Below are positions 1 through 9,160 of a stretch of 64,000 nt of DNA, in pieces. The DNA lies in the NCBI GenBank assembly GCA_002840155.1, contig PGZH01000007.1, positions 62,001-126,000 of the forward strand, read 5' to 3'. The notes below the pieces were generated by a model. The model saw only the letters and a program-made list of their open reading frames with translations, searched no databases and was not told the DNA's origin. The position numbers were made by a program, and so were the translations under genes. How positions within the stretch are numbered: the first letter of the stretch is position 1; every line of letters begins with the position of its first letter. The DNA comes from Gammaproteobacteria bacterium HGW-Gammaproteobacteria-13. Lineage in GTDB: Bacteria > Pseudomonadota > Gammaproteobacteria > Pseudomonadales > Pseudomonadaceae.

Positions 1-1565
1 GTCTGCGCCTGTCGCGCCTGGATGCCGCGCGGCTGAATCACCTGCAAGAAGGCCCGGCAATCAGCTGGCAAGGCGGCGACCAGTTGCGCGACTTCGCCGA
101 ACGCCTGCAGCGGCTGGACAGCGCCACCTTGCAAGCGCCCGCCGGCTTAGAAGCAGAGCTACGGCCCTATCAGCTGCAAGGTCTGGCCTGGATGCAGGGG
201 TTGGCCGAGCTGGAAGTCGGCGGCCTGCTGGCCGATGACATGGGCCTGGGCAAGACCCTGCAGACCCTCGGCCATATCCTCTGCGAGTTCAACGCCGGAC
301 GTTTGCAGCAGCCGGCGCTGATCGTCATGCCCACCAGCCTGATTCCCAATTGGCAGGATGAAGCCGCGCGCTTCACTCCGCAGCTCAAGGTGCTGGCCCT
401 ACACGGGCCGAAGCGCCGCGCGCTGTTCAAGCAGATCGACGACCAGCAGATCATCCTGACCACCTATGCCCTGCTGCCGCGCGACCTCAAGGCATTGAGC
501 GCCTACCGCTATCGCCTGCTGATTCTCGATGAAGCGCAGAACATCAAGAACCCACGCAGCAAGGCCGCCGTCGCTGCCGGGCAATTACACGCCGGACAGC
601 GCCTGTGCCTGACCGGCACGCCGCTGGAGAATCACCTGGGCGAGCTGTGGTCGCTGTTCAACTTCCTCATGCCCGGCTGGCTCGGCGACAGCAAGAGCTT
701 TACCCGCGACTACCGCACGCCGATTGAAAAGAACGCCAACCAGCAGCGCCTGACCCACCTGACCGGGCGGATCAAGCCGTTTATCCTGCGCCGTACCAAG
801 GAGCAGGTGGCCAGCGAGCTGCCGCCGAAAACCGAAATCACCCACTGGGTCGAACTCAGCGCGACGCAGCGCGACCGTTACGAAACCCTGCGCCTGGCCA
901 TGGACCAGAAGGTCCGCGCGGAAATCGCCCGCCAGGGTTTGGCCCGCAGCCAGATCGTGATTCTCGAAGCGCTGCTGCGTCTGCGTCAGGCCTGCTGCGA
1001 CCTGCGCCTGCTCGGTGATGAAAGCGACGACAGCCTGACCAGTGCGGACTCCGGCAAGCTCAGCGGCCTGCTGGAAATGCTCGAAGAGTTGTTTGCCGAA
1101 GGCCGGCGAGTGCTGCTGTTCTCGCAGTTCACCTCGATGCTGGCGCTGATCGAAGCCGAGTTGAAGGCGCGCAATATCCCCTATGCCAAGCTCACCGGCA
1201 GCACCCAGGATCGGCGCACCCCGGTGCAGCAGTTCCAAGCTGGCGAGCTGCCGATCTTCCTGATCAGCCTCAAGGCCGGTGGCGCAGGCCTGAACCTGAC
1301 CGCCGCCGATACGGTGATCCACTTCGATCCTTGGTGGAACCCGGCCGCCGAAGCCCAGGCCAGCGACCGCGCCTACCGCATCGGCCAGGACAAGCCGGTG
1401 TTCGTCTACAAACTGATCGCCCGTGGCAGCGTGGAAGAGAAAATCCAGCAACTGCAACAGGCCAAAGCCAACCTGGCCCGCGGCGTGCTGGAAGGCGGCA
1501 GCCAGACCCAGCTGCAGCTCAGCGAAGACGACCTGCAGGCGCTGTTTGCGCCGTTAAGCGACTGA
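1..1565 (+). CDS. SNF2-family DEAD/DEAH helicase, C-terminal part
   Basis: The reading frame is open from base 3 and runs off the left edge, so the N-terminus is missing. The visible part is the whole SNF2 ATPase core. It has a Walker A motif GLGKT, a DEAQ Walker B box, the LTGTPLEN motif III, and in the second RecA lobe [12 protein letters not shown] followed by DPWWNP and RAYRIGQ, the SNF2 motifs V and VI. Such proteins are ATP-driven duplex-DNA translocases that remodel protein-DNA or RNA polymerase complexes; the bacterial substrate is usually unknown. Bacterial members of this type often carry an N-terminal SWIM zinc finger, which would lie outside the window. The gene ends 7 bases before the convergent psiE-like gene. 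Confidence 0.9.
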   Translation, partial: LRLSRLDAARLNHLQEGPAISWQGGDQLRDFAERLQRLDSATLQAPAGLEAELRPYQLQGLAWMQGLAELEVGGLLADDMGLGKTLQTLGHILCEFNAGRLQQPALIVMPTSLIPNWQDEAARFTPQLKVLALHGPKRRALFKQIDDQQIILTTYALLPRDLKALSAYRYRLLILDEAQNIKNPRSKAAVAAGQLHAGQRLCLTGTPLENHLGELWSLFNFLMPGWLGDSKSFTRDYRTPIEKNANQQRLTHLTGRIKPFILRRTKEQVASELPPKTEITHWVELSATQRDRYETLRLAMDQKVRAEIARQGLARSQIVILEALLRLRQACCDLRLLGDESDDSLTSADSGKLSGLLEMLEELFAEGRRVLLFSQFTSMLALIEAELKARNIPYAKLTGSTQDRRTPVQQFQAGELPIFLISLKAGGAGLNLTAADTVIHFDPWWNPAAEAQASDRAYRIGQDKPVFVYKLIARGSVEEKIQQLQQAKANLARGVLEGGSQTQLQLSEDDLQALFAPLSD

Positions 1566-1572
1566 CCCGCTC

Positions 1573-2079
1573 TTAGTCATCGCTCTGCGTATCGTCTTTC
1601 TCAGCCGCATCATCGGCCGAATTGCGTTTGCGGCGTTGACCGTCAGCCTGCACCGCCGGAAAGCGCGAGGAGGCATAGCGCACCACAAAAATCGCCACCG
1701 CCAGCAACAGAATCGCCCCGGAGACCATCACCACGCCCATGTCGGGTTTATGGTTGTGCGAAATGTCGGAAATCATCAGGCGGGTCAGCGCAGTAATCGC
1801 CACATAGATCATGAAGCGGATCGGCATGTGGTTGGTCTTGAAATAGATCCCCACCATCGCCGCCAATTCCAGGTAGATAAACAGCAGCAGGATGTCGTCG
1901 ACGGTTATGTGGCCCTTCTCCAGCATGCCGAGAAAGGCCATGATCGCGGCCCAGGCGGTGATGGCGCCGATGGCGAACAGCGCCAGGTAGTGGAACGCCT
2001 CCATCAACAGATTGCCCAGCGATTCCGCGAGCCCATGCATACGCTCGCGCATCAGCTCGGCCCAGTTTGGTTTACCCAT
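1573..2079 (-). CDS. PsiE-like phosphate-starvation-inducible family membrane protein
   Basis: A 168-residue inner-membrane protein with about four hydrophobic segments between residues 25 and 145 and a charged, lysine/aspartate-rich cytoplasmic tail. The pattern, with a long amphipathic start and the segment DDILLLFIYLELAAM, matches the PsiE family, named for phosphate-starvation induction in enterobacteria; its biochemical role is unknown. I chose the ATG at 2079 because AGGAGC lies 5 to 10 bases upstream. The reading frame continues further upstream to 2127 but without a comparable ribosome binding site. No Pho box was recognised upstream, so regulation by phosphate is not shown here. Confidence 0.78.
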   Translation of the reverse strand: MGKPNWAELMRERMHGLAESLGNLLMEAFHYLALFAIGAITAWAAIMAFLGMLEKGHITVDDILLLFIYLELAAMVGIYFKTNHMPIRFMIYVAITALTRLMISDISHNHKPDMGVVMVSGAILLLAVAIFVVRYASSRFPAVQADGQRRKRNSADDAAEKDDTQSDD

Positions 2080-2291
2080 AAAAGCTCCTAATAGATCGAA
2101 AATGACGACAGCACCGCGCGTCATCATCTAACAGTGTCAGTAGAAGAAGCTTGCTGCGGGCGAAAAAGCACCTGCAACCGCCGCGCCATGCTGGCGGCTG
2201 GCTGTTGCAGCCTGAAGAATCGGCTATTTTGTTAGCCGGCATGGCAATTGCTGCTGGCCAAATGCAGGCGAGTTCTTTATGCTCGCAACTA

Positions 2292-2307
2292 CTGTACAAA
2301 TAAACAG
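2292..2307 (+). promoter_or_regulatory. LexA (SOS) box upstream of yebG
   Basis: The 16-base site CTGTACAAATAAACAG fits the LexA consensus CTGT-N8-ACAG exactly, with an AT-rich centre. It ends 40 bases before the yebG start, where it would cover the promoter and repress it until DNA damage. YebG is a known SOS gene in other gammaproteobacteria, so site and gene support each other. Confidence 0.88.
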
Positions 2308-2347
2308 TTTATTGCAACCTATCAGCGTGAAGGCGTAGAGGTGATGA

Positions 2348-2608
2348 ATGGCCGTCGAAGTGGTGTACCGCAGCAGCCGGGATTTGGAGCGTTTATTTAT
2401 GGATAAAGCCGAAGCCGACCGTCATGACAAAATGCTCGAACTGGCCGAGCTGCTCACCGAGGTGCTGCAAAAAGCCGTGCCATCGCTGAATGAAGCCCAG
2501 GGTGAAGAGCTGGGGATTTATATGGCGAAGAACCGTGACATCTTCGCCAAGGCGTTCAAGAACCAGCCGGATGCCTTGAGTGAACTGAGCGAACCCGCTG
2601 CCGAGTAA
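2348..2608 (+). CDS. yebG: YebG family DNA damage-inducible protein
   Basis: An 86-residue protein opening MAVEVVYRSSRDLERLFMDK, characteristic of YebG, followed by an acidic helical region of about 55 residues. YebG is a small SOS-regulated protein of unknown biochemical function. The start follows GAGGTGATGA, and another ATG lies 4 bases upstream in a different frame. The perfect LexA box at 2292-2307 and the terminator at 2624-2654 make it a single-gene SOS unit. Confidence 0.92.
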   Translation: MAVEVVYRSSRDLERLFMDKAEADRHDKMLELAELLTEVLQKAVPSLNEAQGEELGIYMAKNRDIFAKAFKNQPDALSELSEPAAE

Positions 2609-2623
2609 CACCAGCGGCAGTAA

Positions 2624-2654
2624 ACAAAACCCCAGTCAGTGACTGGGGTTTTGT
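2624..2654 (+). terminator. Rho-independent terminator of yebG
   Basis: A perfect 15-base-pair inverted repeat centred on base 2639, with a GC-rich core (CCCCAGTCA / TGACTGGGG) flanked by A-run and T-run. It starts 16 bases after the yebG stop. The A and T tracts on both sides mean it could also act from the other strand, against transcription coming leftward. Confidence 0.88.
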
Positions 2655-2677
2655 GTTTCTAGCCAATATCAACTGCG

Positions 2678-2790
2678 CTGTGGGAGGCGCTTTAGCGGCG
2701 AGCTTTTAATTGCTGATGTCGCGGCTACGACTACATGGATGAAGGAGGTAGGGCGAAGCAGGATGCCAGAGCCGAAAGCCCCTCCCACAG
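2678..2790. repeat. Intergenic REP-like inverted repeat pair
   Basis: CTGTGGGAGG-CGCTTT at the left and its inverse GAAAGCCCCTCCCACAG at the right flank a spacer of about 80 bases. The form GTGGGAGG..GCTTT(A)GC is a common dispersed intergenic element in Pseudomonas. It lies in the convergent gap between yebG and the dehydrogenase gene, the typical location. Confidence 0.7.
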
Positions 2791-2819
2791 AGGTGGGACC
2801 GCCCCTTCTCAGCGCCCAT

Positions 2820-3839
2820 TCAGCCATATAACAAGCGCTCGGCAATGGCATCGGCAACCCTTGCTGGCGAGCGTTTGTCGGCCTGGGCGTGGCCGAATAT
2901 TTCGGTCAGCCGTCGGCTGATCTGCGTCAGGTGCGCGGTGATCGCCGGCAGCGATTCGCCCTGATGCTTCAGCGCCACGTAGATCAGGCCGCCGGCATTG
3001 ATCACATAATCCGGCGCATAGAGAATCCCCCGCGCCTGTAGGCTGTCGGAGATATCGGCACTGGCCAGCTGATTGTTCGCCGCCCCCGCCACTGCCGAAC
3101 AACGCAGCTGGCCGACGGTGGTGTGGTTCAGCACACCGCCCAGCCCGCACGGCGCCAGAATGTCGCACGGGGTGGCGAGCAAGGCTTCGCTGGCCACCGG
3201 CCGCGCGCCCAGTTGCTCGACCGCCAGCTGCACGCGGCCGTGGTCCAGATCGCTGACCAGCAGCTCGGCGCCCGCAGCATGCAGCTGCTCGGCCAGCGCA
3301 TAACCGACATTGCCCAGGCCCTGAATCGCCACCCGCAAACCTTCCAGGTTGTCACTGCCAAGGCGCGCCAGAGCAGTAGCGCGAATGCCGGTAAACACAC
3401 CCAACGCCGTGTGCGGCGACGGATCGCCCTCAGCCGTGGTGCTGGTGACATGCTGGGTGTGCTGGGCGATGCAGTCCATATCGACGCTGGAGGTGCCGCT
3501 GTCCATGGCCGTGATGTAGTGGCCGTTAAGGGTTTCGATAAAGCGCCCGAAGGCTTCAAACAGTGCGCCGCGATTGTCGACATGCGCCGGGCGGATAATC
3601 ACCGCTTTGCCGCCGCCCTGTTGCAGGCCGGCCAGCGCGGCCTTGTAGCTCATGCCTTTGGCCAGGCGCAGCACATCTTCAATGGCGCTTTGGCTGTCGG
3701 CGTAGGGTAGGTAACGGCAGCCGCCCAGCGCAGGGCCCAGGCGACTGTTGTGGATGGCAATCATGGCCTGCAGACCGGTCAGCGGGTCCACGGCGAAGTG
3801 CAACGACTCCAGCCGGGCGGTTTCCATCATGGCGAACAT
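2820..3839 (-). CDS. Leu/Phe/Val (leucine-type) dehydrogenase
   Basis: A 339-residue amino acid dehydrogenase that would catalyse NAD-dependent oxidative deamination of branched-chain (or aromatic) amino acids to 2-oxo acids. It shows the substrate-binding GPALGGCR segment (residues 35-42), the catalytic-lysine region with K66 and K78 in GGGK, and a Rossmann NAD site in GLGNVG. Size and motifs fit leucine dehydrogenase rather than the larger glutamate dehydrogenases. The ATG at 3839 is preceded by GGGAG at good spacing; upstream in-frame starts lack this. It stands alone, with repeats downstream. Which amino acid it prefers cannot be told from sequence by eye. Confidence 0.85.
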   Translation of the reverse strand: MFAMMETARLESLHFAVDPLTGLQAMIAIHNSRLGPALGGCRYLPYADSQSAIEDVLRLAKGMSYKAALAGLQQGGGKAVIIRPAHVDNRGALFEAFGRFIETLNGHYITAMDSGTSSVDMDCIAQHTQHVTSTTAEGDPSPHTALGVFTGIRATALARLGSDNLEGLRVAIQGLGNVGYALAEQLHAAGAELLVSDLDHGRVQLAVEQLGARPVASEALLATPCDILAPCGLGGVLNHTTVGQLRCSAVAGAANNQLASADISDSLQARGILYAPDYVINAGGLIYVALKHQGESLPAITAHLTQISRRLTEIFGHAQADKRSPARVADAIAERLLYG

Positions 3840-3992
3840 GCTGTGGCTCCCGTACTGATTTGCCACTCAGTATAGGCAGTGGCGCTGCCGGCACCCGCCC
3901 CAGTGGTCAGTTGCGGCCTGGCGCCCGCATAACAATCCACTGGACGAAGCCCCGGCGCTTGACTACAAAGCCAGAGACATCGGGAGATTGTT

Positions 3993-4796
3993 ATGACCCC
4001 ACGCGCCGCCTGCCTTGCCTGCCTTGAGCAAAACCCGCCTGCGCTGTTCGAGGCGGCGCTATGGATTGCCGTGGAGCACCAGCCCACGCTGCAACCGGCC
4101 GAGGTGCTGCAACGGCTTAACGGTTTGCAGCAGCAGATCATTCAGGGGTTGCCTAACCTGCCGCTGCAGGAACTGGCGCAACCGCTGCTGCGCAGGCTCA
4201 GCGAACTGGACTTCCATGAAGACGACGAACGCCCACTGCGGCCAAGGGCAGCGCTGCTGGATCAGCTGTTGCTGCGCCGTCGCGGCCAGCCACTTTCCCT
4301 GGCCCTGCTCGCACTGGAACTAGCCAAACGCCTGGGGATTCCGCTGCAGGGGGTGAATTTCCCGGGGCATTTTCTGCTGCGCGTACCGGGCGCCGATCAT
4401 CTACTCGACCCGTGCAGCGGCCGACGGCTGTATACCCGCGAATGCCGCGAGCTGCTGCAGCGCCATCTCGGCCCTAACGCCGAGTTGAGCGCCAGCCAGC
4501 TGCAGCCTTGCGACGCGCACAGCATGTTGCAGCGCCTGTCGCGCAACCTGCGGCAACTGCATCAACTGGATGATGACCCGCTGGCCGCGCTGCGCGATGC
4601 CGAGCGCGTGCTGCTGCTCGGCACGCCGACCCTGCATGACCACCTGGCCCGCGCGGAGATTTATCAAGTGCTTGATTGTCCGCAGGGCGAGCGCTTCGAC
4701 CTGCAATGCGCGCTGCTGCTCAGCGATGATCCGGCGCAGCACCTGCAACTCAGCCAGCGTCTACGCCTGCTCAGCGCCAGCCCAGCGCTGCATTAG
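3993..4796 (+). CDS. SirB1 family protein (transglutaminase-like fold)
   Basis: A 267-residue cytosolic protein. The N-terminal two thirds match the SirB1 family: RRRGQPLSLALLALELAKRLGI followed by GVNFPGHFLLR, the latter being the conserved GhFlvr box of the transglutaminase-like core, although the usual catalytic cysteine position is not conserved in this family. The C-terminal part (from about residue 175) resembles the tetratricopeptide-like helical repeats normally found there. Function of the family is unknown. The gene is monocistronic and is followed by two tandem inverted repeats. Confidence 0.8.
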   Translation: MTPRAACLACLEQNPPALFEAALWIAVEHQPTLQPAEVLQRLNGLQQQIIQGLPNLPLQELAQPLLRRLSELDFHEDDERPLRPRAALLDQLLLRRRGQPLSLALLALELAKRLGIPLQGVNFPGHFLLRVPGADHLLDPCSGRRLYTRECRELLQRHLGPNAELSASQLQPCDAHSMLQRLSRNLRQLHQLDDDPLAALRDAERVLLLGTPTLHDHLARAEIYQVLDCPQGERFDLQCALLLSDDPAQHLQLSQRLRLLSASPALH

Positions 4797-4837
4797 AAAA
4801 GGCTATGTGCCGATTATGTGTTGCGGGCCGCTTTTGT

Positions 4838-4999
4838 ATGGTGGGTTAGCGGCGCGGGGGCGGTTATGGGGACGCCACGCAATTCGAGCGCCGCGTAACC
4901 CACCATTGCGGCTTGCCGGTAGACCGCCATGGTGGGTTACGGCGCGTTGAGAGTCGATGGTGTTTGTCTGATCCCGGTTCGCGCCTAACCCACCCTACG
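4838..4999. repeat. Two tandem inverted repeats, GGTGGGTTA type
   Basis: The first pair is ATGGTGGGTTAGCGGCGC at 4838 with GCGCCGCGTAACCCACCAT ending at 4906. The second is ATGGTGGGTTACGGCGCG at 4929 with CGCGCCTAACCCACCCTACG ending at 4999. These are Pseudomonas intergenic elements of the GTAGGGTGGGTTA family. They fill the convergent gap between the SirB1 and MalT-like genes, and no ORF of note lies in it. Confidence 0.75.
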
Positions 5000-5063
5000 T
5001 ATTACCGCGCCTCATGCAACTTATAGCTGCTCGGAACGACTCAACACATAGCGGGTACATAGC

Positions 5064-7604
5064 CTAGAAAAATCCCAACGCCTTGGCCTTGGCCACCGCC
5101 TGAGTGCGCCGCGCCACGCCCAGTTTGCCGTTGATCCGGCGGGCATGGGTTTTCACCGTGTGCAGGGAAATAAACAGCTGCTCGGCCACTTCCTGATTGG
5201 ACAGCCCCTGGGCGATCAAGCCGAGTACCGCCAGCTCGCGGCTGCTCAGGGCATTGGCGCTGGCGGCGGGCATAGCATTCGCCGCGTTATCAACCTGGCT
5301 GGCGACACGAAACCACGGGCGCAGATAACCCAGGCGCCGCTGCAGCGCCTGGCCGGTTTGTCGGGCCTGTTCGGCACCCACTTTATCGTCACAGGCTGCG
5401 CAGGCTTCGGCATAGCTGAGCCACAAGTCGCTGAGCAACGCCTGCCGACCCTGGGCTGATACTTGCTCCAGCAACTGCCGCAGAGGCTCGCGCACATCTT
5501 CGCCCTGCACACGATCCAATTGCAGCAACAGCGCCTGAAAACGCGGAATCAACTCGGGGAAATTCGGCGTCGGCAGCACCGCTTTAACCCGCTGCTCATA
5601 ACCCAACACCCGCGTCGCGGCGACGCGCGCCCGCGCATGGTGGCCTTGGGCAACCCACAGGTGACTGCTGGCCAACAGCAGAGTGCCGCGGTACAGGGTT
5701 TCGCTGACGCGCTGGCGCTGCATCTGCCGTTCGGCGTGTCCAAGATGAGCAAAGGCTGTGGCCATATCGCCCTGCCCCATCGCCAACTCGGCCAAACCGA
5801 GGTAGCCATGAAACGCCCCCGGATCACCACAGGCCAGTGCATGCTCAAGCCCGCGCTGCAGCACCGTAGCCGCTGCATCCGCACGGCCCTGGCGCAGCTG
5901 CAGACGCCCCAGACGCAGTTCAAGGCGTGCCAGCACCGGCGTATTGCGCAAGGCAGTCGGCGCGGTTGCCGTCAGCACCCGCTGCAGCAGCGCTTCAGCG
6001 CGGGCAAACTCGCCACGCGTCTCCAGCAGTAGCGCATGGTCCAGCTCCAACAAGGCTTCAAACACTGGATTGCCATGCAGGCGCGCCTGCTTCAAGGCTT
6101 CGAAACTCAGCTTCTGCGCCACCTCCAGCTGACCTTCACCAATGGCCACCAGGGTCAATGCCGAACGACACAGCAGCGCCTGCGCCCACGCGCTTTGCGG
6201 CAGCCCCTGCAGGGCGTCATGCAAATGGCTGCGGGCATCCACGGCACAGACTCGGCCGTAGGCGATGATGCCCTGGATGGCCTGCCAGTGAGCGAATAGC
6301 TCGCGAGTCCGCGCACCGTCACTGCGCGGCTGAAAGCGTGCCAGCTGGTTAATACAAGTCTGTGCTTCATCCAGGCGGCCGACCAGCAGCAACACCCAGG
6401 CGTTGAGCAGAATCAGCCGCGGCGTGCTGCACAGCAGGCTGTCCGGCAGCTCGCTGCGCCAGCGCAGAATCAGCGCCAGATCCTGCCCCTGCAGCACCTG
6501 CTCCTCGGTAAAGCGCTCAAGAAAACTGCCGGCCACGTCCGGTTGCCCGGCCAGCAAGGCGTGCTCCACTGCCGCACGAATATCGCCATGGCCGGCAAAC
6601 CACTGGCTGGCATGCACATGCAAGGCGTTGTACGGCAGATTCACTGCCTGCCGCTGCAGCAGACGGGCCAGCGGCGGGAACAGCACATACCAGCCCTTGG
6701 CTGCGTCCAACTCCTGAATAAACACGCCGCGCTCGATCAGCGCGCGCAACCACTGCGCGCCCTCGCCCACACCAAACAGGTGATCACACAGCGCCGGATT
6801 GAAGCGTGGCAATTGCGCCAGTTGCTGGAGCATCTGCAACAGCTCATCCGGCAGCCCTTGCAGCACTTCGCGTTCGACATACTCGGCGAGCAGCTGATCA
6901 TGCTCACCATCCTGCGGCGCACTCAAGGCAGCCGGCTCGGCCTGCGCCGCCAACAGACGCAGGCGCAAAGCCGCTGGCCAGCCCTGGGTTAACTCATGCA
7001 GATCGTGCGCCCAGGCACTGCGGGTTGAGTCCAGCTGCTGCAGCCAGGCCAGCACTTCCGCTTCGCTAAAGGCCAGTTCGCTGGCGCCCAGTTCGAGCAG
7101 CTCGCCTTCCAACAACAGACGCGAGAGGTTGCACGCTGGCCGCCGCCGACTACCCAGCCACCAGCAGATGCCCGGCGGGGTGATCATCAGCAGCTGATTG
7201 AGAAAACCATCGAGGGCGTGATTCGGCTGCGCCGGGTAGTCATTAAGCATGATCCACAGCGGCCGCGACTCCTGCCCCAGGGTCGCCAGCAGCTCGCCAC
7301 TGCTGAGGTCTGTGGGGTAGTCGAGCAGCTTGCCTAGTTGCTGAGCCAGCTGCTCTGCATGCAGGCCTTCAGCAGCGCAGTTCAGCCAGAGCAGGCGGTA
7401 ATTGGCCGGGCATTCGCGGGCGCAATCGGCCAACAACACGGTTTTGCCAAAGCCGGCCGGGCCAACCAACAAACGCAGGCGACAGTCGTGCGCAAGCAAT
7501 CGCTGTTGCAGGGATAGCCGGGAGATATGCCCAGGCGGCGGGCGCTGTACGCTGCCACAGGACGACGCTGCGGCGCTTTGCGGGAAAGGCGCTAATGCGT
7601 TCAT
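5064..7604 (-). CDS. MalT-like LuxR-family ATP-dependent transcriptional regulator (LAL)
   Basis: An 846-residue protein with the layout of large ATP-binding LuxR regulators. It has an N-terminal STAND-type NTPase with Walker A VGPAGFGKT (about residues 47-55), a long central helical TPR-like sensor region rich in LLAxxL repeats, and a C-terminal LuxR helix-turn-helix (about residues 785-846) containing SNQEVAEQLFISLHTVKTH. Such proteins bind ATP and an inducer, oligomerise and activate promoters. It is followed on the same strand, upstream in the window's orientation, by the DUF1329/DUF1302 pair, which is a likely target. A close paralogue of its DNA-binding domain sits at the right edge of the window (63,840-64,000). 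The start has only a weak ribosome binding site. Confidence 0.88.
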   Translation of the reverse strand: MNALAPFPQSAAASSCGSVQRPPPGHISRLSLQQRLLAHDCRLRLLVGPAGFGKTVLLADCARECPANYRLLWLNCAAEGLHAEQLAQQLGKLLDYPTDLSSGELLATLGQESRPLWIMLNDYPAQPNHALDGFLNQLLMITPPGICWWLGSRRRPACNLSRLLLEGELLELGASELAFSEAEVLAWLQQLDSTRSAWAHDLHELTQGWPAALRLRLLAAQAEPAALSAPQDGEHDQLLAEYVEREVLQGLPDELLQMLQQLAQLPRFNPALCDHLFGVGEGAQWLRALIERGVFIQELDAAKGWYVLFPPLARLLQRQAVNLPYNALHVHASQWFAGHGDIRAAVEHALLAGQPDVAGSFLERFTEEQVLQGQDLALILRWRSELPDSLLCSTPRLILLNAWVLLLVGRLDEAQTCINQLARFQPRSDGARTRELFAHWQAIQGIIAYGRVCAVDARSHLHDALQGLPQSAWAQALLCRSALTLVAIGEGQLEVAQKLSFEALKQARLHGNPVFEALLELDHALLLETRGEFARAEALLQRVLTATAPTALRNTPVLARLELRLGRLQLRQGRADAAATVLQRGLEHALACGDPGAFHGYLGLAELAMGQGDMATAFAHLGHAERQMQRQRVSETLYRGTLLLASSHLWVAQGHHARARVAATRVLGYEQRVKAVLPTPNFPELIPRFQALLLQLDRVQGEDVREPLRQLLEQVSAQGRQALLSDLWLSYAEACAACDDKVGAEQARQTGQALQRRLGYLRPWFRVASQVDNAANAMPAASANALSSRELAVLGLIAQGLSNQEVAEQLFISLHTVKTHARRINGKLGVARRTQAVAKAKALGFF

Positions 7605-7704
7605 GACGGCTCGATTTATTGTTCTTGCAGGAACCGGATCATTGCAGGCTAAACCTCAATGCCTATCGCTCACAGCTCTATCACCACAGGTGATGCCGGG
7701 CGAT

Positions 7705-7728
7705 AAAAAAGGCGGCCCGAAGGCCGCC
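7705..7728 (-). terminator. Terminator downstream of the DUF1302-DUF1329 genes
   Basis: Read on the minus strand this is GGCGGCC-TTCG-GGCCGCC followed by TTTTTT, a 7-base-pair GC stem with the stable UUCG tetraloop. It lies 33 bases beyond the DUF1329 stop codon and separates that unit from the MalT-like gene. Confidence 0.88.
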
Positions 7729-7760
7729 CAATTACGGAGTAACACGTGCAGGTTATTGGC

Positions 7761-9131
7761 CTAGCGAACGCCGGAGCTGCGCAGTGCGGCTGGCGTGTAG
7801 TCTGCAGCCGTCGCCTTGAAGCCGAAGTTATAAGCCGATTTTTCTTCGTTCTTCATACCCAGAGCCAGGTAACGACCTGCCACCAGGTCATACAGCGCTT
7901 CAAGGGTGTAGCCCGGCACTTGATGGTTGTAGTAGTGCTGCGCATGACCTTCGGCAACACGCCAGAGCTGACCACGGCCGTCGTAATGATCAACCAGCGC
8001 TATCTGCCAGCTGTCCTCGTCGACATACATATGGCGCTTGGCATAGATATGCCGCTCACCGCTCTTCAGCGTGGCAACCACTTCCCAAACCCGGTGCAGC
8101 TCGTAGCGCGTCAGGTCCTGATTGATGTGCCCGGCTTTAAGCACGTCGTCGTACTTCAGTGACGGCGAATCAAGCTTGTAGCTGTTATAGGGGATGTACA
8201 TTTCCTTCTTGCCGACCAGTTGCCAGTCGTAGCGATCAGGCGCTCCGGAGAACATATCGAAGTTATCGGCCGTACGCATGCCGTCAGCGGCGGTACCCGG
8301 CCCATCGTAGGCCACCTGCGGGGCACGGCGCACGCGGCGTTGACCGGCGTTGTAAATCCACGCCAGGCGCGGCTCCTTGACCTGGTCGATAGTCTCGTGG
8401 ACCAGCAGCACGTTACCGGCCAGGCGCGACGGTGCAGTCACCCGCTGCTTGAAGTACAGCAAGACATTGCTGCCCTTGGCCGGATCAAGATCAGGCATAT
8501 CCGCCGGGAAGGCCACTTCATCTTCGAACTTGACCAGGCTGTAAGAGCCATTGGTCTGCGGCGTCGCCTGAGTCACCACGCGTCGGGTGTTACCACCCCG
8601 GTAACGGGTGATGTGGTTCCAGATCACCTCAACGCCTGTCTTGGGAATTGGAAAGGCGTAGTAACGGCTGGCATTGAAGTTCTGCAGGCCGTTACCACCG
8701 TCTACGGGCGTGGTATTGACCGCACTGACCTTGGCGGCATCGCCAATCGCTGCAGGCACGGCGGTGGTTCGATGCGAGGGGTAAACCGGGATCTTGTAGC
8801 TATCCGAGTACCGTTTGAGCATGGCCATCTGACCGGCTGAGAGCTTGTCTTTGTACTGCTCGGCATTGGCTGCGGTAATCGTAAACAGAGGCTGCTCACT
8901 GGCATACGGATCAGCGAGAAACCCCTTGCCATCGACAGTCGCGGCACTGGTAGACAGACCGCCATCCCAGGCAGGGATACTGCCATCAGCATTGCCGGCC
9001 ATTTCCCCGCCCAGCGGCGTCAAGCTGGTACCCAACTGAGCCGCTTCTTGTTCAGAGACTGCGGCCATCACGCTACTGGCTAACAACGTCAGCAGCAGCG
9101 CACCAGTTTGCAGGATTCTTGTGTTTTTCAT
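7761..9131 (-). CDS. DUF1329 domain exported protein
   Basis: A 456-residue protein with a cleavable signal peptide (residues 1-23, ending SSVMA-A) and the DUF1329 features: an early GSIPAWDGG segment, repeated basic/aromatic strands, and a C-terminal YYNHQVPGYTLEALYDLVAGRY segment. DUF1329 proteins are periplasmic or outer-membrane-associated with a LolA/LolB-like fold and nearly always occur next to DUF1302 genes, as here. Pairs of this type are commonly linked to uptake or processing of hydrophobic substrates, but that is family context and not shown by this sequence. ATG 9131 has AAGGATC upstream; an earlier in-frame start at 9152 does not. The stop is followed by a strong terminator. Confidence 0.88.
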   Translation of the reverse strand: MKNTRILQTGALLLTLLASSVMAAVSEQEAAQLGTSLTPLGGEMAGNADGSIPAWDGGLSTSAATVDGKGFLADPYASEQPLFTITAANAEQYKDKLSAGQMAMLKRYSDSYKIPVYPSHRTTAVPAAIGDAAKVSAVNTTPVDGGNGLQNFNASRYYAFPIPKTGVEVIWNHITRYRGGNTRRVVTQATPQTNGSYSLVKFEDEVAFPADMPDLDPAKGSNVLLYFKQRVTAPSRLAGNVLLVHETIDQVKEPRLAWIYNAGQRRVRRAPQVAYDGPGTAADGMRTADNFDMFSGAPDRYDWQLVGKKEMYIPYNSYKLDSPSLKYDDVLKAGHINQDLTRYELHRVWEVVATLKSGERHIYAKRHMYVDEDSWQIALVDHYDGRGQLWRVAEGHAQHYYNHQVPGYTLEALYDLVAGRYLALGMKNEEKSAYNFGFKATAADYTPAALRSSGVR

Positions 9132-9160
9132 GGTGTACGGATCCTTTTGCACTGCGTTGA

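Noticed and set aside
585..1457. A 290-residue minus-strand frame opposite the SNF2 helicase gene
   Set aside because: Composition typical of an antisense high-GC frame; helicase motifs on the plus strand are decisive.
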